Of a DNA stretch of 64,000 nucleotides, positions 1 through 12,384 are shown piece by piece. The DNA is from Gordius sp. MW1 (lineage: Eukaryota > Nematomorpha > Gordioida > Gordea > Gordiidae), in the NCBI GenBank assembly GCA_964036665.1, contig OZ038527.1, positions 2,108,001 to 2,172,000 of the forward strand, given 5' to 3'. The notes beneath the pieces are model-generated. The model was not told where the DNA came from, did no database searches, and was given only the letters and a program-made list of their open reading frames with translations. A program made the translations under genes and the position numbers. Position 1 is the first letter of the stretch. Each line of letters begins with the position of its first letter.

Positions 1-3000
1 TTGTATTGCTACTATCTTCAATCACTATTGTGAGTTGTAATAATTTTTTTATTTTTCATTTATATTCAAATTCAATTAATATATTGAAATTGATACACCT
101 ACCATTTCTGTAAAAAGAATTCGGGTCAGATTTCAATGGCGTGGGACCGTTGGCTAAATGCAATATTTTAGAAGAACCCAATGTCAATAATGCTTTCGCC
201 TTGTCTAAAAGCTAAAATACGAAATAATTAAATTATAATCGATAAAAAATATGAAATTTTAATTTTTTATCTAAAAAATATAATATAAAATTGTACCTCA
301 TATTTAAGATAAGATACAATGGTAATGGTTGCCCGGATATTTATGTTATCAGGTTTATACACGTAAGAAACAGTCAATTGTGAAATTCCTGGTTTCTTTG
401 CTTTGACTATCAAACTTCTACAAGAATCTTCATGTTTTTCAACCCCTACAATTAAACAAACTTTCGATCAAAAATATTTAATGTTCTTTTATATAAAAAA
501 TAATTAAAATTTTACTTGAAATTCAATTATATTTTTAAAAATTAATGTTTTTGTTCTAATTTTAAAAATAGGTAAAGGATATAAATTACTCTAGATCTAG
601 AATTATTAATGTGAAGTGTAAAACTTTTGAATTAAAATACCTTTATAAATTAACTTACAAATCCCCTATCGAAATAAAATTTCAAATAACGCAACCCTGC
701 TTATTATTTCACAAAAATAACGTAAAATAGTGGGGTCGTATTGACCCCGCTTAACAAAATACATAATTAAAAAAAATTTACCGCTTTCAATAATTTCAAA
801 CACTGCAGGATCTTTGATAGTAACATTGAGTGTCATTTTTTCACAGTGAGAAAAGACAATTTTTTCATCTTCACCTAATAAGATTAAAAGACTGTAAAAG
901 TGCCTATATAAATCACTGATAATTCGATTATAAAAAAACTTGGCAATCTAATCATAAAAAACTTGACAAAGCCGTTATAGTTTTTTTTTCAAAGTTAAAA
1001 ATCCCAAATCACTTGTTGGATATAAAGGAGCACCCATCATTTTAATGTAGAGGGGCATGGCTTCGGAGACAAAAGTTTCAATTTTGTATGGCACAAACTC
1101 GATAGATATCGGCTTCAGCACCAAAACCTATTGCAAGTGAAAAATAATAATTACTCGAAAACTTTCCTGCAAGGTAAATAGCTTTATTTTTGGTATATCT
1201 TATCATGCATTTATACATAAGAAAACCATTATTTCCATCAATAAAAACGCAGAAAATGATTGAAAAATCATAATTTTCAATGGTTGTTAATTCAATGATA
1301 ATTTTTGTTAGTGATGTTAGTAAATAACGTTTAAGCAAAATGAAGCGGTTTAGTGGTGTCAGGTGAATCTAGTAATCAAAAATCAAATCAAAATTTGTTC
1401 ATATTTGGCTATGATAAAGTTATGAATAAATTAATTTATATTATCTAATTAGTTTTTTTTTAAGTAATTACAATAAAAAAACAATTTTTTCTAGTATAAA
1501 TTAAAACAAAATATAGCCAAATAATAATCGGTCAAAATTTTGCCCCGGTTTTTGATGCAAAATGCAGGTTAGAATCGGTTTGAGCAAATATGACAATATT
1601 TTAACAAATTTATAAACGTGTACTGTTTTCCATTCCATCGGGTCGCTATTCTATAATGATAAAATTTATACTCCAATTTCGACATTTGTATTATAAAAGG
1701 ACAAAGAACCAATAAAGATCGAAGCAAATTGCGAAATAATAAATGATAAATTTGTCTCGAAAAATAAAATAAAATTTATTATTTAAAGTAACTCTTCTTA
1801 ATAAACCTAAATTTTATGAAAACGCACTTGTTCCTTCAATCCCCATACTTAATCTTAATCAGATTTTAAAATAGCTATACTATCATATAATTAATTCATA
1901 AAGGTAAAATAAAACGATTTGTATTTTTTTTAAACCTATCTACAAAAAAAATTATGTAAACCAACTGAATTCAAGTTATAAATTTTGCCAATTGATGAAT
2001 AATAAATAATTAGCCATAAAAAATATAACTCACTATCTGTTTTTCAAATTTTTAAAACACTTAATTTTTCCCATTTATTTCATTCATTTTCACAAATTAT
2101 ATGTGTTATATAAAGATATTTTGATCAAAATCACTTATTTTATAATAAAAAATTAAACTAAAATGTATTTTACTTTTCCTGTGGCGATATTGATAGGGTT
2201 TCTAATATCGGCAGCTACTAAAGTAACATTTCCTAGGCAAGGCTTTATGCTAGCTAAGCCATAGTCACTTATAACTGCGATAGAAGAATTCGTTGTTCTC
2301 CATATATATTGTCCACTACCACCTTTAGCCTAAGCAGAATTAATAAAATTCATTAAAAAATTCAAAAAAAACCATATTTTAAAACATAATAATTTCATTT
2401 TAATTAGATCTGAAGAAGAAATCTTTTATTTCTAGATAATTTATGTTATTGTTTATGTTTTAATCATTAAATCGTCCGATAAATAAGAAAGAAAGAAAGA
2501 AAAATAAATAAATAAATAATTGAAATTGTGCAAAAAAATCTCTAGAAAAGAATTAAATTTATGAGAATTACGAATGCACGGATCAATGGGATTTGTTAAG
2601 TTTGATACTAGTCGCCATTGTATTCTAGTGTTGTAAAAACGGGTGGGTTTTGTTTGGTCGACCTTTGGTTATAGTCGACTAAACATAAACAGACCAAAGT
2701 TTGACCTAAAAACTCTGGCGTATTTATGCGACTAATTAATAATAATAAACCAAAAAACTTTGTGGAGTAAAACTAAAGGTCGACCAAACAAAACTCAGCT
2801 GTTTTTACAGCACTGGTACATTCTTTCAATCGTGTACTGCAAGCCTTAAGTAGCACTATTTCAATAGATCCGTTAGAAATGTATTTACCATCATGTTAAC
2901 CTATTTAATGCTATTTATAAATTTATAAAGCAATTTCTCATCCATTTCTCGGAAACACGCTGCTCTTATTATAACAAAAATAAACAAAATTAGCGATAAT

Positions 3001-6000
3001 CATAAATAAATTATCTGTTTTACAAATATATTCAACGATAGATCATTTTTAATAATAATTATTCATAGATAAACCTGGAACTGAACTTCGTAAATCGCTT
3101 TTCCTAGTGGATCATAAGGTACTATAACCCGCCCGGGTAATATTTTAATTCCTTCAAATATTTCAATTTCTTGTTCTTGTACAATAGGGGCGACAGAAAG
3201 AGTTTTCCAAGCCTGCAAAATATAGGCAAATATTTTTAATATAATATACATAGACTAGATAAACGGCTAACATCAACTTCATAAAAATGTACCATTTTTC
3301 CGCCATTTTGAAATGTGCACAAATAAGAAAAGGACAAATAGTTATAATAATTTTGGTTAATTATATAGTGTTTTTAAAACGTAATAAAAAAAATTGAAAT
3401 AGTTAAACATTAAAAACAGCATTTTGAAATATATATCATTTCCAAAGTTCATAAAAACAAAAAATAAAAATAATGTGATGTTAAAGCAATTTAGTGTCAT
3501 CTGCATTTTATTAAATAATCATTTATTAACATTATTTTTTATTTATTAACTAATGAGGAAAGAAAATCCACTTTTCTGTTTTAACAATGGGTTACACTGC
3601 TGTAAGACGTGGGAGATAGTTGAATTAAAAATGGTGGATTTAATTATGAAACATTTGACATGAGCAGTCTATTTAGTCTATGATAATATATAATAATACC
3701 GCGTCAAACCAGATCCATACTTTGTATAAAAATGCGCGTGACTTTATATATACACATTAATTGTTGATTATAAAAAACTCGATAAAATGCCTGTTAATTT
3801 AAAAACATTAGTATATAAATGTTTTTTTATAATTTAAACATAAGATATATATAGATAGTTTTGAGTATGTTTTTAACTTACACTCTCGTAAATTGATTTA
3901 AAAATGGCTTTAATAACAGTGCTTCCCGTTTTGAGAGGCGTCAGGTTCCACACAGTTCCATTGATATAAGTATTCACTAAGTTTAGATCGCTGGTTTGAT
4001 ATTCGACGCTTATTCTCAAATCCTAGGGATCATAGTAAAATTTATAAATGCAATAATTTTATTTTTAAGCTAAAAAAAATTGAAATCATAAAAATCCAAA
4101 GATTTATTGGAAAATCTTGATAAAAATGCTATAAAAATTGTTAACGTTTTTATTTCATTAGTTTTCAAGCAGTCTGAAGACTAAATACAAAAAAAGCCAT
4201 GTTGATTGAATAATCATAATTCTTATTGTAAACCTTACTCAATTTTACATATAACACGGTTCAAAAAGAGTTTGCAAATTTGGGTAGAGTTTTTTACGAC
4301 ACAAATATATTTTTAGTTTTTTCCCCTATACGTCAAGTTTTTGAAATATTTGAAGTGAAAGTTGGTAAAACAGCGATTTTACCGTTTGTTTTCAAACGTC
4401 AATAACTTGCAAATTAAGCGGTAAAATTTTAGTTTCACAAAATTGATTTATGAATGTATAAGGAAAAAATAAAAAAATATTTGCGTTCACCGTAAAAAAC
4501 TCTATTAAAATCTGCAAACAGTTTGCCGGTCGATTTAATAAGTCCTATATTTATTGATCAGTGTAATTAAAGCGGGAAGGAGCTCATCAGAACTCATCAG
4601 AAAAGGAGCACACTGCTCAGGATGAATTTAACAAATTGTCTTAGCACAAAATATTTTATATTAACATGTCCTAGTGATATCATAACAAGTAAATATATGG
4701 GTTAGGGTAAGTATTAGGGCCAGGGTAAGGGTTAAGGTTAGGGTTTGGGTTATAATAACAAAGTGTGCTCCTTTCCTGATGAGCTCTGATGTGCTCCTTT
4801 GACCCCCACTCATTAAAGATAGTGCTACTCCGTGTTTTAAATTTTAAAATAAAAGTTTGTAGACATACTGTGCGCAAGATTATTTAAGAAGATATATAAT
4901 TTTAAATAAAATTAACAAATTTGGAAAAAATAGCAACAAATTGGAATAATTAAATGTATACAATTAATATAGTCTCGCCGCTTTTTGGGCCTTTGATAAA
5001 AAAAATCGTTTTTTACATTAGCCCCACTATTGTTCTAAAGTATAATGTTGGAATAATATTCCTATTTATTTGTTTAAACACTAATAGAGGCTTATTTCCA
5101 AATAATTGTGTATGATACATGCTAAAAAAATTAGATTGATGGGCTGGCATAGAACCATGGATTGCAATTGTATTAGGTTCAATTTCCGATTAAACAAAAT
5201 TTAAAAAAAATTAACGAAAATTTGCTAAAATATAACAACTTTTGTGAAAAGTAAAATATATGTTTGTAATAACGAGGTTTGATGCATACGTCTGTAGGCC
5301 AAATTTCGTTTCGTTTTTCGTCGAAAAGAGCAACGTCAATAGAATAAGCACGCCCAACTTCTAGTACCCATATTTGTCCAGGTTCAATTCTTAATCCTAT
5401 TTTAAATTAGACAAAAACGATAAAGAATTAATAAACCATTTTCAAAATTCTGGTTTTTTAAAGAATAAATTCACTTTAATATTTTATTTAAGAGCGTATA
5501 ACTAAGGTTTTACGGATATATTTTTAAAAAATTCATCTTTAGCACTAAAGAATTTACTTAAGGTTGAAGCTTTCACAACGTGTACGACTAGTTGTGGTAG
5601 ATCTTGGCTAGGAGCGGAATCTATAAAAATTAGAAGATAGCGATTACATAATGCTCACTACGTAGTAGTGTTGTAGAAAACGGCTGGTTTTTGTTTGGTC
5701 TACCTTTGGATTTAGTCGACTAAACACAAACAGACCAAACCTTTTTTGGTCTATTTTTCTCTTGGTCGACTTCTAAGTTTAGTAGAAAGATTTAAAACAC
5801 CCTAATTTATTTGAAAACACGATGCGGAATCATAGATTGAACCACAAATTTCATTGTATTAATTGCTATGCAATTTATGGGCTCGTTTTTAAATGTCCGT
5901 CCGTCCTGTCCTGTCCAACTTGTAATTTTTTCATAATTGCCGTGGAAACTTATACGGGGTTTAAATGGCTGTGGACTTATGCCTCTGTTAAAGACTTTTA

Positions 6001-9000
6001 TTTTGCTTTCGCATATAGAATAGCTAATGACCGCTGGTTGGCTTTATTTTTACTTATCATCACTTTAAAAAAAGTCAAAACGTAAATGGTAAAAATGCAT
6101 TTTAATTACACCATGATTTATTTGATGTTGACTAATTTATTTTGCAAAATCTGTAATATAATTCATTTAATAAACACGTGAGACTATTTAAGCTGCGATG
6201 CAAAATTTATTATTTCTCTCATTATTCTAGAATGTTAAAAATTAAATGGTACAAATTTTTGAATAAATAAACTATAAAAAAAAATATTTGTGGGTAAAAA
6301 GGGGTATAAATATGTAATTAATCTTAATAAAAACAAAAAGTTCCCTACTTTTATCATTGACTTTAAGCGTGCATTTTCCGAGGGTAGATGTTTTGAGAAA
6401 CGCATCATTTTTTTCCAACTTACACGATGTGTCCTCTTCATCAAGCCCGAGATAATACTGTTCATTTTGATCCAACAAAATTTCTGAATAGCGAAAAAAT
6501 TGCATAAAAATTAAAATCTTAAACTTTTTCAAGGTTTAGGTTTTTTATACTCATGAGCGATAAAGAGCTAAGGAAAAATTATTTTTGTAGTGTTGTAGAA
6601 ACGGCTGGGGTTTTGTTTGGTCAAACCTTCAGTTTTTTGAATTTCGAGTAAGCCTAGTGGCTGACTAAGAAAAAAAATCTTTGCTCTGTTTATGTTTAGT
6701 CGATTAAAACCAAAGGCCGATCAGATTAAACACAGCCGTTAACACTAGTTTTTATCATGTGATAGTAGCTTAATCCTAATGGTTTTTGTAAAGCCAAAAT
6801 AAGGTAATTTAAAAATTGTCAAAATCGTTTATCCTCTCAATAAAAAGACCGTGGTGTGGTGGTTGATTTATATAGAAAAAACAACACGATAAAAGTATTT
6901 TGAACAATGAATAAAATCTTTTTTATAAATACCTAAGAAGTAATGATGTAAACTTTAAATAAACGTTAGCAGTTTAATACCGTGTAATTTGGCGTGTTTC
7001 ACTTGAAACAACCGAGGACGGATGGTTGTGTATAGCTGGAGGAAAACTTCGAACGATGGTTCCAAAATGAGATTGGCTACTATAGAAAGTGGTACCGAAG
7101 CTTCTAAGACGTCCTAATAAATTTTTTAAAAATATCACTATACATGGGCGTAGCCGGAGGGGGGGGGGGCAAGGAGGGGCGGCTGCCCTCCCCCCTCTAA
7201 ATCCAATAATTTGATAAAATTTATTAAAATTAAAATGATCATTTTGCCCCTCCTTAAATCTATATTGCCCCCCCCTCTCATTCCAATGTTGGCTACGCCC
7301 ATGTAACTACAAATATATTTATTTGTCAACTTATGAGAGGAATTTGCAGGAAATCGACATTTATATTGCACGATTTAAGAAAATTTCCCAACCCCTTCAG
7401 ACCAAATTTTTTAAAGGTAACTAACTAGAAAAACAAATATGTTTTTTTTTAAGTTGTGAGACATCAGACCATACAAACCCAGGGTATAATTCCACCCTTT
7501 TTTAGAAAATATATGAAAGTTTTGCTAAAGTTATTCAAAATAACGCATACAATTTTATGAAAAGGAGAGCAAAACAATTGCTAATATTTAGTTTTTTTTT
7601 GAATAATATGAAATTAATGCTTTCGATTTGAAGCCAATGAAAGATATTAACATATTTTTCTAAGCAACACGTTATGTTCTATTTAAACCATTATATTTCT
7701 ATTTCCCATTTTAAATTCTAAAACTCATCAATTAACGACTTATTTTTGATATTAAGATTCTATACATTTCACTAAATAAGTTAAATAAAGCAAACTAATT
7801 AATAAAAAATTCATTTAGAGGATTGTCTTGACCACAAATTTAAAGTTAATATATCAAATTTCATGCTATAAATAAAGTAAATATAAAATATTTAATAAAT
7901 TTCAAAATTGAGATTGCATAAAAAAATTCAATTATCATCAAACAAGGTAACTACATGGTAAACATTTTATGTTATTAATGCTCTTTAAAGCTACATTAAA
8001 TATAAAATATACTAGAAGTTCACAAATAGATATAAAGGGCAGATTTAAAAATCAAACTATAATACATAATTCTAATGTAAACAAGGTTAAAAGACCAAAA
8101 TATTAATTAGGGTTAATAAGCTTTAATCCATCTTCTAATTTTTTCAGTATTTTTTAATTCTTTTAAAATCTCTAAATAGTACTAGAATTAAGATATAAAT
8201 TCAGTAAAGTATGTTTGAATAATTTGAGATACCTTGTGTAAATTAACTGAAAATTATGGCTTTATTAATAAACCATGGATGTAGCCTGAGGGAGGCATAG
8301 GGGGCAACAAAACCCTCCCCCCTTAAAATTTGCTTGTAATTTCAAGTCCTGCCCCCCCCCCCAATCCAATCTTAACTATATTATTACAAAAACCTTATAT
8401 AGGAAGGTGCTTAAACTAAAAAAAATGCAGAAATTTGTCTAATGTGTTTAAAATATATTATATATTTTTGAAAAAATAAAGAATTTTTAATAAATATACT
8501 GAATAGGAAGGATCGGCTAATTTGGCTGAAATCTTGGCAATTCCAGTTTTCAGAGCTTCAATTAAAACCATGTAACCATGTCTACCTTTCCTTTCCATTT
8601 CAAGAATGGATGCAGGGGTTTCATAAGATGAATTCTCAAAATTTGTTATCCTTAACATAAATTCACAGTGAAATATTTATTAATCATTCTTTAAATTTTA
8701 TAATAAAAAAGTTAGACCAAAACAAAATAAAGGTGGGTATATGCAAAAATTAACTTTAATCATAGTCTAGGTTTGTAAAAATGATACTGGGTAGCATTTT
8801 ATTATAAATTGAAATGTGATTTTAAAAATATAGTTTGTTCATTAAGCAGGATAGAGATTGCAAAATTAATTGTAAATTACCATATAATGTTAGTTGATAA
8901 TTCGGATGCAATGTGCCAAACGACTTCTATCCCATCAACAGTTGAAAATGTGTCATCTAAGAAATTGTCATAATTTTTTATTAAGCTTTTAAGACTGGAT

Positions 9001-9548
9001 TAAATAAATATGTATAATATATATAGTTTTTGGGCCTACATTAATATATTAATGTATTTACTTTGATCGTTTTGAGCTAAAATTTCAAAAACTTCAGGAG
9101 CATCCTCCAAATACAATTTTCTTGTGGTTGTTTTTATTGTAATGTGTGATATTTTGTCCACAATTACATCACATTTCATTATTTGATTGCTTACTATATT
9201 AATCAATTAATAGTATATTACAAATTTACTTTTATCCTTTGCATATATAATAGCAGATAAACGATGAGCTTTCACTGATACAGCACTAATAGTCACACTA
9301 TCTTCACAATCCTTATTTGATGAAATTACCTCGGCCACATTAGGCGATGAAGACCACCTATATACAATAAATAAATTTATGTTTAACATTTACCAATTAT
9401 AGCATCCTTTATCTGCATGCAGAGTGAAATTTGTCGGGTATTTGATATTGTAAGGCAACAGTATTCTAGGCACGTTTAATTTTGCATGATCAGAATATAT
9501 TGTAGAACTCAAATAACATACAATTAAACATTTTAAAAATAAGAGCAT
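1..9548 (-). CDS. NUP210: Nuclear pore membrane glycoprotein 210 (gp210), 5' part, 17 exons, runs off left edge
   Basis: Single-pass pore-membrane nucleoporin whose lumenal part is a chain of Ig-like folds and which helps anchor and assemble the nuclear pore. Exons read on the minus strand: 9394-9548, 9230-9357, 9062-9193, 8881-8956, 8500-8650, 6981-7113, 6349-6483, 5558-5620, 5290-5396, 3882-4022, 3075-3212, 2174-2329, 1013-1127, 782-874, 297-445, 103-211, 1-24 (partial). They join in frame to about 668 residues; family members are near 1,900. The start is an ATG at 9548 opening a signal peptide (MLLFLKCLIVCYLSS), then KLNVPRILLPYN. Family landmarks in order: SSSPNVAEV, TTTRKLYLEDAPEVFEI, ILEMERKGRHGYMVLIEA, GQIWVLEVGRAYSIDVALFD, GGSGQYIW, LLTLGSSKIL. 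Several introns are only about 36-40 bp; others hold foldback repeats. Identity is firm; exact splice sites for exons 8-10 are the least certain. Confidence 0.95.
2626..2815. mobile_element. Foldback MITE family F1, copy 1 (in NUP210 intron)
   Basis: Inverted-repeat element running from TAGTGTTGTAAAAACGGG to TTTTTACAGCACTG. Subterminal words GTCGACTAAAC and GACCAAA recur in both orientations. The same pattern is found at 5666, 6588, 36528 and 47497. The TAGTG...CACTA-type ends suggest a hAT-derived non-autonomous element. No clean target duplication here (TTGTATTC against GTACATTC). It contains no coding sequence. Confidence 0.75.
3285..3440. repeat. Dispersed repeat, copy 1 of 2
   Basis: About 150 bp starting near ACCATTTTTCCGCCATTTTG and continuing with GTGCACAAATAAG, an ATTTTGGTTAATTA stretch and AAAACGTAATAAA. 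It is closely matched at 31128-31290. It lies in a NUP210 intron. Its class is unknown; the ends were not resolved. Confidence 0.6.
4255..4535. repeat. Short foldback element (NUP210 intron)
   Basis: The left end reads GTTTGCAAATTTGGGTAGAG then TTTTTTAC; the right end reads GTAAAAAACTCTATT then AAAATCTGCAAAC, an imperfect inverted repeat of about 30 bp with further inner matches (CCCCTATACG against TGTATAAGG). It is a probable MITE of about 270 bp without coding capacity. Confidence 0.5.
4570..4815. repeat. Foldback repeat carrying TTAGGG-like interstitial telomeric words
   Basis: The arms carry the words GGAGCTCATCAGAACTCATC and, inverted, GATGAGCTCTGATGTGCTCC. Between them, 4694-4750 is an imperfect run of GGGTTA, GGGTAA and TTAGGG words. 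A similar arrangement with other arm sequences occurs at 46155-46375. It lies in a NUP210 intron. Confidence 0.55.
5085..5180. repeat. Dispersed repeat shared with 17660-17755
   Basis: About 95 bp with the shared words TTCCAAATAATTGTG or TTCAAATAATTGTG, GATACATGC or AATACATGCC, CTGGCATAGA and TGGATTG. It lies in a NUP210 intron. The second copy lies inside the transposon cluster, so this is mobile-element debris. Confidence 0.5.
5666..5795. mobile_element. Foldback MITE family F1, copy 2, partial (NUP210 intron)
   Basis: It begins TAGTGTTGTAGAAAACGGCT, then TTTTGTTTGGTC and the F1 word GTCGACTAAACACAAACAGA. The right terminal repeat seen in other copies is missing or badly decayed. Confidence 0.6.
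5857..6055. repeat. Dispersed repeat shared with 55166-55350
   Basis: Nearly 190 bp in which both copies carry CCTGTCCAACTT, AATTGCCGTGGAAACTTATA, TGGCTGTGGACTTATGC and GACTTTTATTTT. An open frame covers this copy, but the second copy has indels in the same frame, so I read it as a non-coding repeat. The second copy is inside a foldback element. Confidence 0.65.
6588..6747. mobile_element. Foldback MITE family F1, copy 3 (NUP210 intron)
   Basis: TAGTGTTGTAGAAACGGCTG at the left and ACAGCCGTTAACACTA at the right, with GGTCAAACC and GTCGATTAAAACCAAAGGCC inside. It is slightly shorter than the 2626 and 36528 copies. Confidence 0.65.
7143..7303. mobile_element. Foldback MITE family F2 (CATGGGCGTAGCC ends), NUP210 intron
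   Basis: Near-perfect terminal inverted repeat: CATGGGCGTAGCCGG at the left, GGCTACGCCCATG at the right, with G-tracts just inside the left end and C-tracts near the right. TA follows the right end and precedes the left end, compatible with a TA duplication. Diverged relatives lie at 8274-8372, 14014-14182, 15878-16703, 17285-17515 and 54990-55105. Confidence 0.75.
8274..8372. mobile_element. Foldback MITE family F2, decayed copy (NUP210 intron)
   Basis: CATGGATGTAGCCTGAGGG followed by GGGGCAACAAAACCC and a C-rich stretch (CCTGCCCCCCCCCCC). The right end is degraded. It resembles the element at 7143. Confidence 0.45.
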
Positions 9549-10589
9549 CACAAAAAATCAAATATCGTCTGCTTATAAATGAATGTATGCAGATTCTATA
9601 TGTTCTAATATTAACATATGTTGGTGAATTAGTTCGTAAATTATTATATCTTTTATTATGTTTATAAAATAAATGTTTGATCCAGACCTGAGTATTTAGC
9701 AATAAATAATTAAGATATAGATGGCGCTATTGTAGCATTTCTTTTTAAGAGAAAAGCAATTATTTGCATGCACCACATTTAAGGTATTATGCACCCTATG
9801 TTTGTCATGATTTCTATAATCAATAATTTATTTAAGTATTAATGGTTTGAAAATAAAAATGTTAGTCTCCTACATTTAGTTCTTTATTTATGTCGCATTT
9901 TTGTGACATATTAGTGCTACACAGCTCTGCCTTGGTGCTTGAAAATAAAAATTTGACCTTAGAAGTCCGGCTGTAGCAGGCAAAAAAAGAACATTTCAAT
10001 ATTCAGCAAAGTTTGCAACCACATGTGGTATTCGGTTGCATAACGTTTTTATTTCATATATATGGATTTTAAAAAAATTATGGATAGGCGAAGTAGAAAA
10101 TTGATTTTAAAATTTAACGCGATTTTGTTATTTTTTCGGAAGGAATCCAAGCATTTTTTTCATAGTAAATTGTTAATCAATTATTATTATGTTATATAGA
10201 GCATAAAAAATTAATGCCTTGATTAAATTTACTTTCCAATTGTCATAAAAATTTTATTATTGATTTGTTATCAATTCTTTGATGGTCAATGAACAATTTA
10301 TCTTAATTATGGATGCTTTGTTACCTTATATACTATTTTCAAAAGAAGAAGAAAGGTTAGCTGTTTAAAGTTTAAAACCCATAAAATTGTTTTTTTAAAG
10401 TAGCCTATAATAAGTAAATTTTAAATCACTAATCCTTAAATCTAAAGTTATGATTTGTGTAAATATTGCAATTTTGCTCTTGAAGCCATAAGTTTGTCTC
10501 ATTTGTAATTAAATATTTTTTATAGTTATAGAGAGTGCGATTTGGCGAAAAAGATTTTTAAGAAAATACTAAATATACATTGTTAGAAT
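9549..10589. other. Intergenic stretch upstream of NUP210
   Basis: AT-rich DNA with many short stops in all frames and no family I recognise. Because NUP210 is read leftward from 9548, its promoter should lie here, but I see no defining core element. Confidence 0.4.
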
Positions 10590-11547
10590 TATAGTTGTTA
10601 AATTGCTAAGTAGCTTCAACTAAAAATGCGAGCACGAACAGTAGCTGGGTAATATGCTAGTTTAACACAATGAGTGCTAGCTGCTCGGTGCAATAGTTTT
10701 AACAGTAGCACGTAAAAATGCTCGAGAGGTTAGTCGAAGCAGCCAAATCTGTTAAAAAATTTAGGAGAAGCTCGAGCAGTAAATTCGAGCAGATAGTAGA
10801 TTGAATTGCTACTTGTTAAAATTACAATTTTAATCATATTATATATCATAAATAAATTAAGAACTTTGCCCCCCCCCCTAAATTTTTACCTTCTTTCTTA
10901 CCAGATGGGGGGAGGGGGGGGGGGGTGTTTTGCCCCCCTCCCTTTTTTATCCTCTTTCTCACCAGAGGGGAGATGGGGGGGGGGTGTTTTGCCCCCTTAT
11001 TTTTTTATCCCTCTTTTTTACTGGTGCCCCCCCCCCCTCCTGGTAAGAAAAAGAGTAAAAAATAAGGTTGGGGGGGGGCAAAACCGTCTCTGGTGAGAAA
11101 GAGGGTAAAAATAAGGGGGGTGGGGCAAAACATTTTCTCCCTCCCCCCCCCCTCCCCCCTGGTGAGAAAGAGGATAAAAAATAAGGGGGGTGGGGCAAAA
11201 CACCTCCCCCCCCCATCTTTCCTCTGGTGAGAAAGAGGATAAAAAATAAGGGGGGGGGGCAAAGTTCTTAATTTATTTATGATATATAATATGATTAAAA
11301 TTTTAATTTTAACAAGTAGCAATTCAATCTACTATCTGCTCGAATTTACTGCTCGAGCTCCTGCTAAATTTTTTAACAGATTTGGCTGCTTCGAAACCTC
11401 TCGAGCATTTTTACGTGCTACTGTTAAAACTATTGCACCGAGCAGCTAGCACTCATTGTGTTAAACTAGCATATTACCCAGCTAGTGTTCGTGCTCGAGC
11501 ATAGCACATAGTTAGCATTGCTAAAAGTTAGCAATTTAACAACTCTA
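10590..11547. mobile_element. 958-bp foldback element with GCTCGAGC words, exact 8-bp TSD
   Basis: GTTAGAAT at 10582-10589 is repeated exactly at 11548-11555. The ends are TATAGTTGTTAAATTGC and GCAATTTAACAACTCTA. The two arms (about 10590-10870 and 11265-11547) are inverted copies rich in GCTCGAGC, CTAGC and CTCGAGCA words. The centre (10866-11265) is a tandem array of about 60-bp units, each with a long G or C tract, a GCAAAAC or GTTTTGCCCC word and CTCTTTCTCACCAG, and the units flip orientation near 11030. An 8-bp duplication points to hAT mobilisation. The open frames inside are artefacts of the G/C tracts. Confidence 0.88.
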
Positions 11548-11712
11548 GTTAGAATGAACTAAATTTTAATAAAACATAAATCTTTAACTTTTAATTGGTT
11601 TACCTAAATTGTATTCTATTAGCATGAGTAAAAATTCATTTTTCCCAAATATCCAACAATAGACGTCGTTTAACACTTATAGTATAGATTGTTGTGCGTT
11701 ATAACTTGTCAT

Positions 11713-12384
11713 ATGAAAAATAAATTTGGTAAAAATGTTAGAAATTTTTTAAGAAAGTGGCACGTGCCATGTGTATCGAAATATAAAAAACATGATAAAT
11801 CTGAAAAGAAGGCAGAGGAGCAGGTCATAACAAGTGAAGAGTCAGAAAATAAATATTCACCGGCAGTGTCAAATTTTGAAGAGTTTTATCAAAGCAATAG
11901 TGTTGAACCTGATGAATATACAAATGAACTAATGGAAATTTTTAAAATCGTACAAACACCTTTACCTTTGCAAGAAGATTATAACTGGATTTCTGAAATT
12001 CAGGATACAATACCACAGATTGAATATGAAGATTCAGTCAGAGAAAACTTTCAATTTATTGATGACAATTTTGCCGATGTTTGGGACACATATGACGATC
12101 AAGATAATAATCAGACTTTTGAGACTTTTATTCAAAGTAAAAGCCAAGAAAAAATGAATCTTCTAAGTTATCATGTTAAATCAAGAGTTTCCGAGACATC
12201 GTCGTCAGAAAGTGAAGATATTTTAGAAAAAAACATGAATGTTATATTGAAAAGGATTGCAAAAAAGAAAGAAATTAGAACGAAAGGAACGTGGTTAGGA
12301 GATAGTAGTGAAGATGAAGCAATCACAAATTCTCCATTCCTATCCTTTATGTACATTTCTCGAGCATATTTTTCCAATATGTAA
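11713..12384 (+). CDS. Unrecognised acidic 223-residue protein
   Basis: A single open frame from ATG 11713 (MKNKFGKNVRNFLRKW) to TAA; in-frame codons upstream back to 11689 contain no ATG. The first 35 residues are basic (Lys/Arg rich). The middle is acidic with many Asp/Glu (for example VEPDEYTNEL, FADVWDTYDDQDN), followed by a Ser/Glu patch (SETSSSESED) and a basic stretch with RIAKKKE. No signal peptide, membrane segment, Cys pattern or enzyme motif is seen. Codon use looks coding rather than random, and no transposon family resembles it. It may be one exon of a longer gene, a fast-evolving lineage-specific gene, or a retrocopy. It begins 166 bp past a foldback element. No function is proposed. 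Confidence 0.45.
   Translation: MKNKFGKNVRNFLRKWHVPCVSKYKKHDKSEKKAEEQVITSEESENKYSPAVSNFEEFYQSNSVEPDEYTNELMEIFKIVQTPLPLQEDYNWISEIQDTIPQIEYEDSVRENFQFIDDNFADVWDTYDDQDNNQTFETFIQSKSQEKMNLLSYHVKSRVSETSSSESEDILEKNMNVILKRIAKKKEIRTKGTWLGDSSEDEAITNSPFLSFMYISRAYFSNM

Noticed and set aside
2486..2519. GAAA/AAAT microsatellite
   Set aside because: Ordinary simple repeat in an intron; not worth a separate claim.
5822..6085. 87-codon frame on the plus strand
   Set aside because: It coincides with a dispersed repeat whose second copy breaks the frame.
6235..6532. Other frames around NUP210 exon 7, on both strands
   Set aside because: Only one frame matches gp210 (QYYLGLDEEDTSCKLEKN); the others are shadows.
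10806..11322. Several overlapping open frames rich in Pro and Gly
   Set aside because: They arise from G and C tracts in the foldback array and have no coding character outside it.
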